Below, in pieces: positions 46,988 through 55,128 of a stretch of 64,000 bases of DNA. The notes under the pieces are model-generated. The model was not told the DNA's origin and made no database searches. It saw only the letters and a program-made list of their open reading frames with translations. The position numbers and the translations under genes were made by a program. Source of the DNA: DATJPD01 sp035506575 (lineage in GTDB: Bacteria > Pseudomonadota > Alphaproteobacteria > CACIAM-22H2); assembly GCA_035506575.1 (NCBI GenBank), contig DATJPD010000230.1:24102-88101 (forward strand), written 5' to 3'. Within the stretch, counting starts at the first letter, position 1. Every line of letters starts with the position of its first letter.

Positions 46988-48094
46988 TTAATTAATAGAA
47001 ACCATATTTCCAGGATGTCTGACCAGCCGTCCGGCGAGCTCCAGCTCAAGCAGGACCATCTGGACGACAGCGGCTGGTAATTGGCACTGGCGGACGATTT
47101 CGTCAACCTGGGTGGGGGAAGGGCCCAGCTTCTCCACCACCTTGGGCAGGGCTGAATCGACCTCGAATTCGGACGCGGGCGGTCCCTCGAATTGCTGGCT
47201 TTTCAGCGGCTTGGGTTGGCCCGGGGCCATCTCGCCGAGGCCCGTCAAAATATCCTCGGCGGTCTCCGTGAGGACCGCACCCCGGCGCAGCAGATCGTTG
47301 GCGCCGCGCGCCCGCGGGTCGAGCGGCGAGCCGGGCACCGCGAACACCTCGCGCCCCTGTTCCAGCGCCAGCCGTGCCGTGATCAACGATCCCGATTTGA
47401 GCGCCGCCTCGACTACCACCGTGCCGAGCGCGAGGCCGGCGACAATGCGGTTGCGCTGGGGGAAGTGCCGCGCCTGCGGTTCGAAATCGGGCGGCATCTC
47501 GCTCACCGCGGCACCCTGGGCCACGACTTCGTCGAACAGGGCCGTGTTCTCCGCGGGATAGACGACCGCCACGCCGCCGGCCATGACGGCCACCGTGCCG
47601 GTGGCGAGTGCGCCCCGATGGGCCGCGGCATCGATGCCGCGCGCGAGCCCGGAGACGACCACGAGGCCTGCGGCCCCGAGATCGGCAGCCAGCTGACGCG
47701 CGAGACGCATGCCGTTGGCCGAGGCGTTGCGGGCGCCCACGACCGCCACCATGCGCCGCTGCAGAAGTGCGGCATTGCCGCGCACGGCGAGCAGGGGCGG
47801 CGCATCGTCGACCGCCGCCAGCGCCTCGGGATACTCGGGCTCGAAGCGCCCGATCAGCCGCGTGCCGAGCTGGCCTAACCGTGCGAGCTCGCGGTCGGCT
47901 GCATCGACGGTGCACACCCGCAGCGAGGGCCGGCCGCCGCGTCGGGCGAGATCGGGCAGGGCGTCGAGTGCCTTCGCGGCGGAACCAAAACGCTTGAGAA
48001 GCTGGAAGAAGGTGATCGGCCCGACGCGCTCGCTGCGGATGAGGCGCAGCCAGTCCCGTCGCTCGTGATCGGTGAGCTTCTGCCGGCCGCTCAA
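46988..48094 (-). CDS. dprA: DNA processing protein DprA
   Basis: 368 aa from a TTG start that overlaps the plsY stop as TTGA. The Rossmann-like DNA-binding core is visible: VAVVGARNASANGMRLARQL, then GLARGIDAAAHRGAL and the PAENTALFDEVV stretch. DprA loads RecA onto incoming single-stranded DNA in transformation. A winged-helix C-terminus is present (PTQVDEIVRQCQLPAAVVQMVLLELELAGRL region). An upstream extension inside plsY was rejected. Confidence 0.9.
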   Translation of the reverse strand: MSGRQKLTDHERRDWLRLIRSERVGPITFFQLLKRFGSAAKALDALPDLARRGGRPSLRVCTVDAADRELARLGQLGTRLIGRFEPEYPEALAAVDDAPPLLAVRGNAALLQRRMVAVVGARNASANGMRLARQLAADLGAAGLVVVSGLARGIDAAAHRGALATGTVAVMAGGVAVVYPAENTALFDEVVAQGAAVSEMPPDFEPQARHFPQRNRIVAGLALGTVVVEAALKSGSLITARLALEQGREVFAVPGSPLDPRARGANDLLRRGAVLTETAEDILTGLGEMAPGQPKPLKSQQFEGPPASEFEVDSALPKVVEKLGPSPTQVDEIVRQCQLPAAVVQMVLLELELAGRLVRHPGNMVSIN

Positions 48095-48750
48095 GCCGCA
48101 TGGCCTTTGCGCGCGCCGATCCGCGGCTCCTCGCCGCGCAAGAGGCGCCGGATGTTCTCGTGGTGCTTCGCCCACACGAGCACGGCGAGCACGGCTGCGA
48201 GTTCGGCCACCTGCAGGTCGCCGCCGAGCACGCGGCCCGGCGCCCACAGGAGCGGCAGGTACCACGCATAGAAGGGGGCCGCCGCGATCGCGATCAGGGC
48301 GGCGAGCGAGGAGAAGCGGGAGACCGCCGCGACGACGAGCCACGTCGCGCACGCGGCCACGCCGATGCGCCAGTCGATCGCCAGCAGCACGCCCAACGTG
48401 GTGGCGACACCCTTGCCGCCCTTGAACCGGAGCCAGACGGGGAACAGATGGCCGAGGACAGCTCCGAGGCCGGCCAGAAGTGCGAGGTCAGGGCCCCACA
48501 GGCCGGCAATCAGGACCGCGACCAGGCCCTTCCCGCCATCGAGAAGAACTGTCGCCGCGGCGAGGCCCTTGCGCCCGGTGCGCAGCACGTTGGTGGCGCC
48601 GATATTGCCCGACCCGATCTTGCGCAGGTCGCCGGCACCGGCAAGCGCGGTCAGCACGAGACCGAACGGAATGGAGCCGAGCAGATACCCGCCGGCGAGG
48701 GCGGCCAGATAATACGGCCAGACGAGGGACCAGGAGATAGGGTCGAGCAT
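48091..48750 (-). CDS. plsY: Glycerol-3-phosphate acyltransferase PlsY
   Basis: 219 aa, about five membrane segments. Family motifs: YLLGSIPFGLVL, SGNIGATNVLRTGRKG and GHLFPVWLRFKGGKGVATTLG. It moves an acyl group from acyl-phosphate to glycerol-3-phosphate, the first step of phospholipid synthesis. In related genomes it follows pyrC directly; here three genes separate them. Overlaps dprA by 4 bp. Confidence 0.95.
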   Translation of the reverse strand: MLDPISWSLVWPYYLAALAGGYLLGSIPFGLVLTALAGAGDLRKIGSGNIGATNVLRTGRKGLAAATVLLDGGKGLVAVLIAGLWGPDLALLAGLGAVLGHLFPVWLRFKGGKGVATTLGVLLAIDWRIGVAACATWLVVAAVSRFSSLAALIAIAAAPFYAWYLPLLWAPGRVLGGDLQVAELAAVLAVLVWAKHHENIRRLLRGEEPRIGARKGHAA

Positions 48751-48797
48751 GGCGCCGGAGCATAAGCGCTCCGGCACCGCGGCTGCAAATTTCGCCG

Positions 48798-49529
48798 CTA
48801 CTTCTTCAGCGTGATCTGGCCCTTCTGGGTTTCCTTCCAGAAATTGCCCCAGTGGAACAGGTACTCATCGATGCACCACAGCATCTTCGCCTGGTCCTCC
48901 GGGCTCGTGACCTTGTCGAGCACCACCTTGAACGCGGTCTCGCTGTGGTCCTCGTCGCCGTCGATATGGACGATCCAGGATTCCTGGTCCTCGTCCTTGA
49001 CGCCGTAATGCTCGCGCAGCCCGTCGCTGATCAGCCGGCACATCTGCGGCGCGTGCGATTCGCTGGCGATACCGGAATTGCCGAGCGCCACCGTGACCGG
49101 CATCTCGCGCGCGACCTTGAACCGGTAGGCGACCATGTCGCGGATGGACTGCGGCACCGGGAAGTTCTCGACCTCGTCCTCGCTCAGGCCGGTGAAGCGG
49201 GTCGCGAAGTCGAGCGCCAGCTCGTCGTGGCCTTTCGATCCACACCGGAGTTCGGTGTCCTCGTCGATCAGCGTGTCCATGATGCGCCGGCGCACCTTGC
49301 GGTCGTCGCAGCGCGAATGGATCATGGACAGGACCTGCGGCGTGACCTTGGTGAAGTGATAGAAGAGGACGCCAAGGTAGCCGATCTGCTCGCGCGTCGC
49401 CTTGCCGGCGCGGATCAGGTTCACCATCGGGTAGTCCGAATGGCGCTTCCCCTCGATGCGCCGCAGCATCTCCTGCAGGAAGGCCTCGCGCGGCATCGCT
49501 TGCGGCAGCTTCTCGAGTACGGCGACCAT
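48798..49529 (-). CDS. Heme-oxygenase-fold, diiron-type protein (PqqC/CADD-like)
   Basis: 243 aa, all helical. Candidate metal ligands are Glu93, His101, Glu157, His188, Asp192 and His195; the last three form HxxxDxxH in HIDGDEDH, the signature of CADD-like and other heme-oxygenase-like diiron enzymes. Spacings between ligands are close to those I recall for CADD. Such enzymes oxidise amines or fatty acids, or make p-aminobenzoate from a tyrosine of their own. A Tyr33 is near the N-terminus. It starts 12 bp after the ferredoxin-like gene, a plausible electron donor. The real reaction is unknown. Confidence 0.72.
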   Translation of the reverse strand: MVAVLEKLPQAMPREAFLQEMLRRIEGKRHSDYPMVNLIRAGKATREQIGYLGVLFYHFTKVTPQVLSMIHSRCDDRKVRRRIMDTLIDEDTELRCGSKGHDELALDFATRFTGLSEDEVENFPVPQSIRDMVAYRFKVAREMPVTVALGNSGIASESHAPQMCRLISDGLREHYGVKDEDQESWIVHIDGDEDHSETAFKVVLDKVTSPEDQAKMLWCIDEYLFHWGNFWKETQKGQITLKK

Positions 49530-49541
49530 CGTCGGATCCTC

Positions 49542-49862
49542 CTAGACTTTGACAGCGTTGAGGTCGGCGGCCAGCGCGTCGACGACATGCGGAACGTCGT
49601 CGACCGTGAGCGCGTGATAGAGCGAGCCGGACGGGGCGATGCGCAGGTTGGGACCTTTCGCGCACAGCCCCAGGCACATGATCGTCTGCACGTCGATGTC
49701 GAGCGCACGCTGCGTGACGGCCGCGCGCAGGGCGGCCGCGATCTCGGGGCCGCCGTGCCGGCCGCAGCAGGGTGCGAAGCGCTCGTCACGGTCGTTGATG
49801 CATACGGTCACGGTCGGGCGGCCCTTGAAATCCGCGGGCCAGGGCCGGAGCACGGCTTTCAT
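49542..49862 (-). CDS. Thioredoxin-like [2Fe-2S] ferredoxin
   Basis: 106 aa. Four cysteines are placed as in thioredoxin-like ferredoxins: VCINDRDERFAPCCG near the N-terminus and the later CLGLCAKGP. Short N-terminal extension, no signal peptide. It shares one base with the stop of the upstream binding protein gene (TGATG) and lies 12 bp ahead of the diiron-type gene, so all three are probably one transcript. It is likely the redox partner of the next gene, though this is inferred from position only. Confidence 0.78.
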   Translation of the reverse strand: MKAVLRPWPADFKGRPTVTVCINDRDERFAPCCGRHGGPEIAAALRAAVTQRALDIDVQTIMCLGLCAKGPNLRIAPSGSLYHALTVDDVPHVVDALAADLNAVKV

Positions 49863-50851
49863 CACTCGACCGTCACGCCGGCTTGCTTGATGGCCTGGCC
49901 CCACTTCTTCACCTCGGCGTGGACGAAGGCGCCGAACTGCTCCGGGGTCGAGGCGGCGACGTCGGTGCCGATCGTCTTCATCTGCTCGATATAGGCAGGG
50001 TCGTGCGCGATGCGCTGCGTCTCGGTGTTCAATCGCTGGATAATGCCCGCGGGCGTCCCCGCGGGCACAAAAAGTCCTGTCCACGAGCTCACCGCGAACC
50101 CCGGGAGCCCTGCCTCGGCGAAGGTCGGCAGGTCGGGCAGCGCCTTCGAGCGTTCGGGCGTGGTGACCGCCAGCGCCCGCAGCTCGCCGGTCTTCACCAG
50201 CGCCATCGCGTTGGTGACCGTCTCGAGCATCATCGACACGCGCCCGGCGATCAGGTCCGTCGACACCGATCCGCCGCCGGCGTGATACGGCACGTGGACG
50301 ATGTCGATCCCCGCGGCCTCCTTGAACAGCTCGCCCGAGAGATGCGAGACGGTGCCGCTGCCGGCGGAGGCGAAGGTCAACTGCCCCGGATGCGCCTTCG
50401 CATAGGCGATCAGGCCCTTGAGGTCGTGCACGGGCAGGGAGACGTGCACGATCAGCACGTTCGGCAGCTCGTGTAGGATGCCGACCGGGGCCAGGTCCTT
50501 GAGCGGATCGTAGTTCAGATGCTTGTACAGCGACGGCCCGATCCCCATCGTGCCGATCGTCCCGAACAGCATCGTGTAGCCGTCGGGTGCCGCGTGGGCC
50601 ACATACTCGGCGCCGACATTGCCGCCGGCGCCGGGCTTGTTCTCGACCACGACCGTCTCGCCGAGGCCGTCGCCGATCGCCTTGGCCGCGGTGCGCGCCA
50701 TGATGTCAGACGACCCGCCAGCCGCGAACGTCACGATCATGTGCGGCGGCCGCATCGGATATGTGTCGGCGGCATCGGCCATGGCCGCAGCGAACGTGAG
50801 CGCGGCCGACATTGCCATTACGGCGATGCGGCCCGTGAGGAGCCTGGTCAT
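49862..50851 (-). CDS. Bug/TctC family tricarboxylate-type solute-binding protein
   Basis: 329 aa with a signal peptide (about 1-28, MADAAD cleavage). Family motifs: RPPHMIVTFAAGGSSDIMAR, VVVENKPGAGGNVGAEYVA, and YDPLKDLAPVG. Such proteins bind carboxylates or other small acids in the periplasm and normally serve TctAB membrane permeases, which are not seen here. It lies 66 bp downstream of the pyrC homologue. Confidence 0.85.
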   Translation of the reverse strand: MTRLLTGRIAVMAMSAALTFAAAMADAADTYPMRPPHMIVTFAAGGSSDIMARTAAKAIGDGLGETVVVENKPGAGGNVGAEYVAHAAPDGYTMLFGTIGTMGIGPSLYKHLNYDPLKDLAPVGILHELPNVLIVHVSLPVHDLKGLIAYAKAHPGQLTFASAGSGTVSHLSGELFKEAAGIDIVHVPYHAGGGSVSTDLIAGRVSMMLETVTNAMALVKTGELRALAVTTPERSKALPDLPTFAEAGLPGFAVSSWTGLFVPAGTPAGIIQRLNTETQRIAHDPAYIEQMKTIGTDVAASTPEQFGAFVHAEVKKWGQAIKQAGVTVE

Positions 50852-50916
50852 GCCCGCATATTATCGACTGTACGTATGGGCGCAATTGGCTCGGGGTGAG
50901 CCAATTGACCGGACGG

Positions 50917-52260
50917 TCATCCCGCCAGCTGGAACACCGTCCGGCCGTTGACCCAGGTGCGCAGGGCCCGGCCCTGCACCGGGCGGCCGTCGAAGGGCGA
51001 GTTCTTCGACTTCGAGCGGAACTCCTTCTCGGCGATCTTCCACGGCCGCTCGGGGTCGAAGAGGACGAGGTCCGCCGGCACGCCCTTGGCCAGCCGTCCC
51101 GCACTCAGGCCCAGGATCGCCGCCGGGCCGCTCGTCATCTTCGCCAGCACCGCCGGCAGCGACATGTAGCGGTTGTGCACGAGGTCGAGGGCGATGCACA
51201 GCAGGGTCTCGAGGCCGATCATGCCGGCGGCCGCCTGCGCGAACGGCAGGCGTTTGGCCTCCTGGTCCTGCGGCGCATGATCCGAGGCGATGGCGTCGAT
51301 CGTGCCGTCCTTGAGCCCGTCGATGACAGCGCGACGATCGGCTTCGGTGCGCAAGGGCGGCGACAGCTTGGCGAAGGTCCGGTAGTCGCCGACCGCGGTC
51401 TCGTTGAGCGCGAAATAGGGCGGGGCGGTGTCGCAGGTGACCGCGAGGCCGCGCGCCTTGGCCCTGCGGATCGCATTCACCGCCGAGCGCGTGGAGACAT
51501 GCGCGATGTGGAGGCGCCCCTGGGTGAGCTGTGCGAGGCGCAAATCGCGCTCGACCATGATCGTCTCGGCGGCCGCCGGGATGCCCGGGATGCCGAGGCG
51601 CATCGCGATCTCGCCGTCATTCATGGCACCGCCGCCGGCGAGTGCCGGCTCTTCCGGATGCTGGATGATCGGATGGCCGAAATTGCGCGCATAGAGCAGG
51701 GCCCGCCGCAGCACCTGCGCGTCGGCCACGGCGTGCGTGCCGTCGGTGAAGCCGAGGGCTCCGGCCGCAGAAAGAAGACCCATCTCTGTGATCTCTTTTC
51801 CGGCAAGTCCGCGCGTCACCGCGGCGTAGGTGTAGATGCGCACGCGGCTCGTCTCGCGCGCGCGGCGCGCGATGGATTCGACCAGGGCCGCGTCGTCGAT
51901 CACCGGCTTGGTGTTGGGCAGCGCCACCATCGAGGTGATGCCGCCCGCCGCCGCCGCCTCGCCGCCGGTGGCCAGCGTCTCCTTGTGCTCTTCGCCGGGT
52001 TCGCGCAGCTGCACGCGCATGTCGACCAGGCCGGGGGCGAGGCAGACGCCGCCGCAATCGACCGCCTCGATGCCATGTGCTCCGCTTCCCGCGAGTGCGC
52101 CCGCGCGCTGGAGATGCGGCCCCACATCGGCGATCACGCCGTCGGCCAGCACCGCGCCGCCCAACTGGTCGAGCCCGGTGGCGGGATCGATGAGGCGGAC
52201 GTTGACGAGCGCCAGCGGCGGTCCGCCGCGCGCTCCCGCCTCGGCACGGATCGGGGTCAT
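50917..52260 (-). CDS. Dihydroorotase-like protein without the HxH metal site
   Basis: 447 aa amidohydrolase of the dihydroorotase family, one base overlapping pyrB (TAATG). Where active enzymes have HxH in the DxHxHLREPG segment, this one reads DMRVQLREPG, so both metal ligands are replaced by Arg82 and Gln84. HPEE, HVSTRSAV and SDHAPQ are still recognisable. In Pseudomonas and some alphaproteobacteria an inactive pyrC-like chain (often called pyrC' or pyrX) assembles with PyrB; this is the likely role. An active dihydroorotase would have to be elsewhere. Confidence 0.85.
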   Translation of the reverse strand: MTPIRAEAGARGGPPLALVNVRLIDPATGLDQLGGAVLADGVIADVGPHLQRAGALAGSGAHGIEAVDCGGVCLAPGLVDMRVQLREPGEEHKETLATGGEAAAAGGITSMVALPNTKPVIDDAALVESIARRARETSRVRIYTYAAVTRGLAGKEITEMGLLSAAGALGFTDGTHAVADAQVLRRALLYARNFGHPIIQHPEEPALAGGGAMNDGEIAMRLGIPGIPAAAETIMVERDLRLAQLTQGRLHIAHVSTRSAVNAIRRAKARGLAVTCDTAPPYFALNETAVGDYRTFAKLSPPLRTEADRRAVIDGLKDGTIDAIASDHAPQDQEAKRLPFAQAAAGMIGLETLLCIALDLVHNRYMSLPAVLAKMTSGPAAILGLSAGRLAKGVPADLVLFDPERPWKIAEKEFRSKSKNSPFDGRPVQGRALRTWVNGRTVFQLAG

Positions 52261-53240
52261 TATTCGGCAGCCTCGGGCTGATTGGTGCGCAGGCTGCGCG
52301 TGAGCACGTCGAGACAGGCCATGCGCACGGCGACGCCGATCTCGACCTGCTCGCGGATGAGGGAGCGGTCGATGTCGTCCGCGACCTCGCTGTCGATCTC
52401 GACGCCGCGGTTCATCGGTCCGGGATGCATGACGAGGGCATCGGGCTTGGCGGCCGCGAGCTTCTCGCGCGTCAGGCCGTAGAAGTGGAAGTATTCGCGC
52501 GTGGACGGCACGAAGGCGCCGTGCATGCGCTCGAGTTGCAGGCGCAGCATCATCACGATGTCGCAGTCCTTCAGGCCCGCCTTCATGTCGTTGAACACCT
52601 CGACCCCCAGCCGGTCGATGGTCGACGGCACCAGGGTCGGCGGGCCGATCACCCGCACGCGCGCCCCCAGGCCCACCAGGAGGTGGATGTTCGAGCGCGC
52701 CACGCGGCTGTGCAGGATGTCGCCGCAGATCGCCACGGTCAGGCCCTGCAGCCGGCCCTTGTGGCGGCGGATGGTGGCCGCGTCGAGCAGCGCCTGGGTC
52801 GGGTGCTCGTGCGTGCCGTCGCCGCCGTTGATCACCGAGCAATTGACCTTTTCCGAAAGGAGCTTGACCGCACCTGAGTCCGGATGCCGCACGATCAGCA
52901 CGTCGGGCAGCATGGCGTTCAACGTCATCGCGGTATCGATGAGCGTCTCGCCCTTTTTGATCGACGAGGCCTCGGCCTGCATGTTGATCACGTCGCCGCC
53001 GAGCCGCTTGCCGGCCAGCTCGAACGAGGTGCGGGTGCGGGTCGAGTTCTCGAAGAACAGGTTGATCACGGTGCGGCCGCGCAGCAGCGAGCTCTTCTTC
53101 TCGCGCGCGCGGTTCTGCTCGACATAGCCGTCCGCCAGGTCCAGGAGCAGCGTGATCTCGTCGGGGGAAAGGCCCTCGATGCCCAATATATGGCGGTGGC
53201 GGAAACGGCCGAACGAAGGGGCGGGGGCCGGCGAACTCAT
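52260..53240 (-). CDS. pyrB: Aspartate carbamoyltransferase catalytic subunit
   Basis: 326 aa. It makes carbamoyl-aspartate, the committed step in pyrimidine synthesis. The carbamoyl phosphate loop FFENSTRTRTSFE is at about residues 62-74; GDGTHEHPTQALLD and MHPGPMNRGVEI are conserved. No pyrI is present, fitting enzymes that pair with a dihydroorotase-like chain. First gene of the pyrB-dihydroorotase-like operon. Confidence 0.96.
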   Translation of the reverse strand: MSSPAPAPSFGRFRHRHILGIEGLSPDEITLLLDLADGYVEQNRAREKKSSLLRGRTVINLFFENSTRTRTSFELAGKRLGGDVINMQAEASSIKKGETLIDTAMTLNAMLPDVLIVRHPDSGAVKLLSEKVNCSVINGGDGTHEHPTQALLDAATIRRHKGRLQGLTVAICGDILHSRVARSNIHLLVGLGARVRVIGPPTLVPSTIDRLGVEVFNDMKAGLKDCDIVMMLRLQLERMHGAFVPSTREYFHFYGLTREKLAAAKPDALVMHPGPMNRGVEIDSEVADDIDRSLIREQVEIGVAVRMACLDVLTRSLRTNQPEAAE

Positions 53241-53334
53241 TAAAGCCCGCTTATAGACCCCAATTCAGGATCGGAGCAAGACGCGTCAACTTTGATTTAA
53301 CGTTTTAATCCTAGGTTATCCCCAGTTCAGGGGG

Positions 53335-53646
53335 ATGGAGCAGGATATGGCTGGGATCACCGGGGGCGGCGCGACCGCCCCGATCGATGACAAGATGGCC
53401 AATCTCGCCGTGGCGGCGAGCCAGGTGGGTGAGCGCCTTGGCGAAACCGCGCAGGCGATCGACGCCATCGCCCGCTCGACCTGTCTTCTGGCCCTCGATG
53501 TCGCGATCAAGGCCGACAAGCCCGAGACCCTCGGCATGGACCTGACCGCGGCGTCGCGCGAGGTGCAGCGGCTGGCCGCCCGCACCCATCAGACCCTGTC
53601 CGAGCTCGAAAGCATGCTGAAGGCGGTCGAAGGCCGCGCCGGCTGA
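53335..53646 (+). CDS. Miniature protein resembling the chemoreceptor signalling hairpin
   Basis: 103 aa from 53335, or 99 aa from a second ATG (53347) with GGAG at the better distance. Residues 42-81 (IDAIARSTCLLALDVAIKAD, then a turn and REVQRLAARTHQ) follow the pattern of the chemoreceptor tip, where the consensus is IDxIAxQTNLLALNAAIEAA and VVAxEVRxLAxRS. Key tip residues differ: Asn in QTNLLALN is replaced. There is no membrane segment, sensor or HAMP domain, so it cannot be a receptor alone. It stands by itself between pyrB (divergent) and the GNAT gene (convergent). Confidence 0.6.
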   Translation: MEQDMAGITGGGATAPIDDKMANLAVAASQVGERLGETAQAIDAIARSTCLLALDVAIKADKPETLGMDLTAASREVQRLAARTHQTLSELESMLKAVEGRAG

Positions 53647-53670
53647 CCCCCCAAGGGCTGATCCAGGGCC

Positions 53671-54168
53671 TCAGGCCCGGCCCAGCAGCAGCTCCATTTC
53701 CTGCTCGAGCACCCGGCGGCCCCACTGGTCGCCCATTTCCTCTTTGGTGACCCTGAACCCGGCCTCGCGGTAGAGCCGGCCGGCGGGCTCCAGCCCCGCC
53801 AGGGTCCATAGATAAACCCTCTCGAAGCGACGTTCGCGGCAGAACGCCAGCGCCTCGTCCAGGAGGCGTCGCCCGAACCCCCGTCCGCGCGCCTCGGGTG
53901 CGAGGATGAAGCAGCGCAGCTGGCCCTCGTTGCCTGTCCGGCTGCCGTCGATGGCAATCGAGCCGACGAGCTCGCGGCCGCGGCGGACCGTGCGGAAGAA
54001 GTCGCGCGCCGGGTCGAAGCGCAGCAGCAGGTCGCCCATGTCGCGCGCCACCCGCGCCTCGAACACCAGGCCCATGCCGTGGCTGTCGGCGTAATGCCAG
54101 GCATGCAGCTCGGCGATGCGGCCGATGGCGCCGGGAAAATAGCCTCCGAACTCGAAGGTTGCGGTCAT
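53671..54168 (-). CDS. GNAT family N-acetyltransferase
   Basis: 165 aa. The acetyl-CoA binding segment is FILAPEARGRGFGRRLLDEA, followed by GFRVTKEEMGDQWG. AGGGAGGACGTC stands directly before the ATG. It lies 11 bp after the tetR gene, so the two form an operon, and the acetyltransferase could be the target function controlled by the regulator. Substrate unknown. Confidence 0.82.
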   Translation of the reverse strand: MTATFEFGGYFPGAIGRIAELHAWHYADSHGMGLVFEARVARDMGDLLLRFDPARDFFRTVRRGRELVGSIAIDGSRTGNEGQLRCFILAPEARGRGFGRRLLDEALAFCRERRFERVYLWTLAGLEPAGRLYREAGFRVTKEEMGDQWGRRVLEQEMELLLGRA

Positions 54169-54179
54169 GACGTCCTCCC

Positions 54180-54806
54180 TCATCGCACCCCCACGCCGTG
54201 GCGGATCTGCGCTGCGAGCTTGTCGGCGAAGCGTGCGTCGAGCGCCTGGCCGAGCAGGAGGCGGAACCACACGGCACCCGAGATGAGGTCGACCGCGAAG
54301 TCGATGTCGGCGTTGGCGCGGATCTCGCCGCGCGCCTGGCCGCGCTCGAAGATGCCGCGGATCATGTGCCGGCGGCCGCGCACCAGGTTCGCCATCAGGG
54401 CCTTGGCGACCTCGGGGTCGCTCTGCGTCTCGGCGATCAGGCCGGTGAGGATGGCGCGCGCCGGCGTTGCGGTCAGGATGCGGAACAGCCGGCGCAGGAA
54501 AAAGCGCAGATCGCCGGCGACCGAGCCGGTGTCGAACTGCAGCTTCTGCACCGCCACCAGGCTCTCGTAAAGCTCGAGGTAGAGCGCCGCCTTGGAGGGC
54601 CACCAGCGGTAGATCGTCTGCTTGCCCGCACCGGCCGCGGCCGCGATCGCCTCGATGGTGACCCGGATATAGCCGCGGCGGCGGACCAGGGCCTCGGCGG
54701 CGGCGAGGATCGCGTCGTGGGTCGAGCTGCTGCGCCGGTCGGCGCGCGGCTCCGGCCTGCTCTTGCGGGCTATCGGTCTTTGCGGCTTCGCCGCCGTGCC
54801 TTTCAT
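54180..54806 (-). CDS. TetR/AcrR family transcriptional regulator
   Basis: 208 aa. The DNA-binding helix-turn-helix lies at about residues 30-75 (RGYIRVTIEAIAAAAGAGKQTIYRWWPSKAAL region). The C-terminal ligand domain is unclassified, of the AefR/TetR_C type. It is followed by the GNAT gene and divergent from a small ORF at 54853; the 46-bp gap between them holds a candidate operator. Autoregulation and control of both neighbours are likely. The chosen start excludes a 12-residue extension. Confidence 0.85.
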   Translation of the reverse strand: MKGTAAKPQRPIARKSRPEPRADRRSSSTHDAILAAAEALVRRRGYIRVTIEAIAAAAGAGKQTIYRWWPSKAALYLELYESLVAVQKLQFDTGSVAGDLRFFLRRLFRILTATPARAILTGLIAETQSDPEVAKALMANLVRGRRHMIRGIFERGQARGEIRANADIDFAVDLISGAVWFRLLLGQALDARFADKLAAQIRHGVGVR

Positions 54807-54820
54807 GCTATGATCGTAAA

Positions 54821-54834
54821 ACGAACCGTCTCGT
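54821..54834. promoter_or_regulatory. Candidate TetR operator
   Basis: ACGAACCGTCTCGT has complementary ends ACGA and TCGT, 6 bp apart, within TAAAACGAACCGTCTCGTCTCG. TetR/AcrR regulators often bind imperfect palindromes with similar ACGA/TCGT arms in their own divergent promoter. Inference from position and symmetry. Confidence 0.4.
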
Positions 54835-54852
54835 CTCGTCAAGGAGTGGCGG

Positions 54853-55128
54853 ATGGCATGCGACGGCGACCGGGATTTTGATCTGTTGAAGCGGCGGGCG
54901 CAGTTCGTCCGCGACGGGATTCCGCGCGAGCTCTATGTCGAACGCGTCGCATGGGCGCGGCAGGCGCGTTCGGCGGCGCTGTTCGAGGCGCTTGTCGCGC
55001 TGTTCGCGTGGCCCTTCCGACGTCAGCGCAACGCCGAGGCGAGTACTGCAAACAGCGTCTCGACGTCACCGTCGGTGGTCCACAGATGCGGGGTCACGCG
55101 CATGGCGCGGCCGCGCACCGACACGTAG
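54853..55128 (+). CDS. Small hypothetical protein overlapping a convergent gene
   Basis: 91 aa with a good ribosome-binding site AAGGAG 6 nt before the ATG. The first 55 residues (DFDLLKRRAQFVRDGIPREL, then ALFEALVALFAWPFRRQRN) look like a real, amphipathic small protein. The last third overlaps the end of the aminotransferase gene by 106 bp in antisense and is low in character, so the natural stop may have been lost. No family recognised. Divergent from tetR and likely under the same operator. Confidence 0.5.
   Translation: MACDGDRDFDLLKRRAQFVRDGIPRELYVERVAWARQARSAALFEALVALFAWPFRRQRNAEASTANSVSTSPSVVHRCGVTRMARPRTDT

Noticed and set aside
48798..50851. Full tripartite tricarboxylate transporter
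   Set aside because: Only the binding protein is present; no TctA or TctB permease gene adjoins it.
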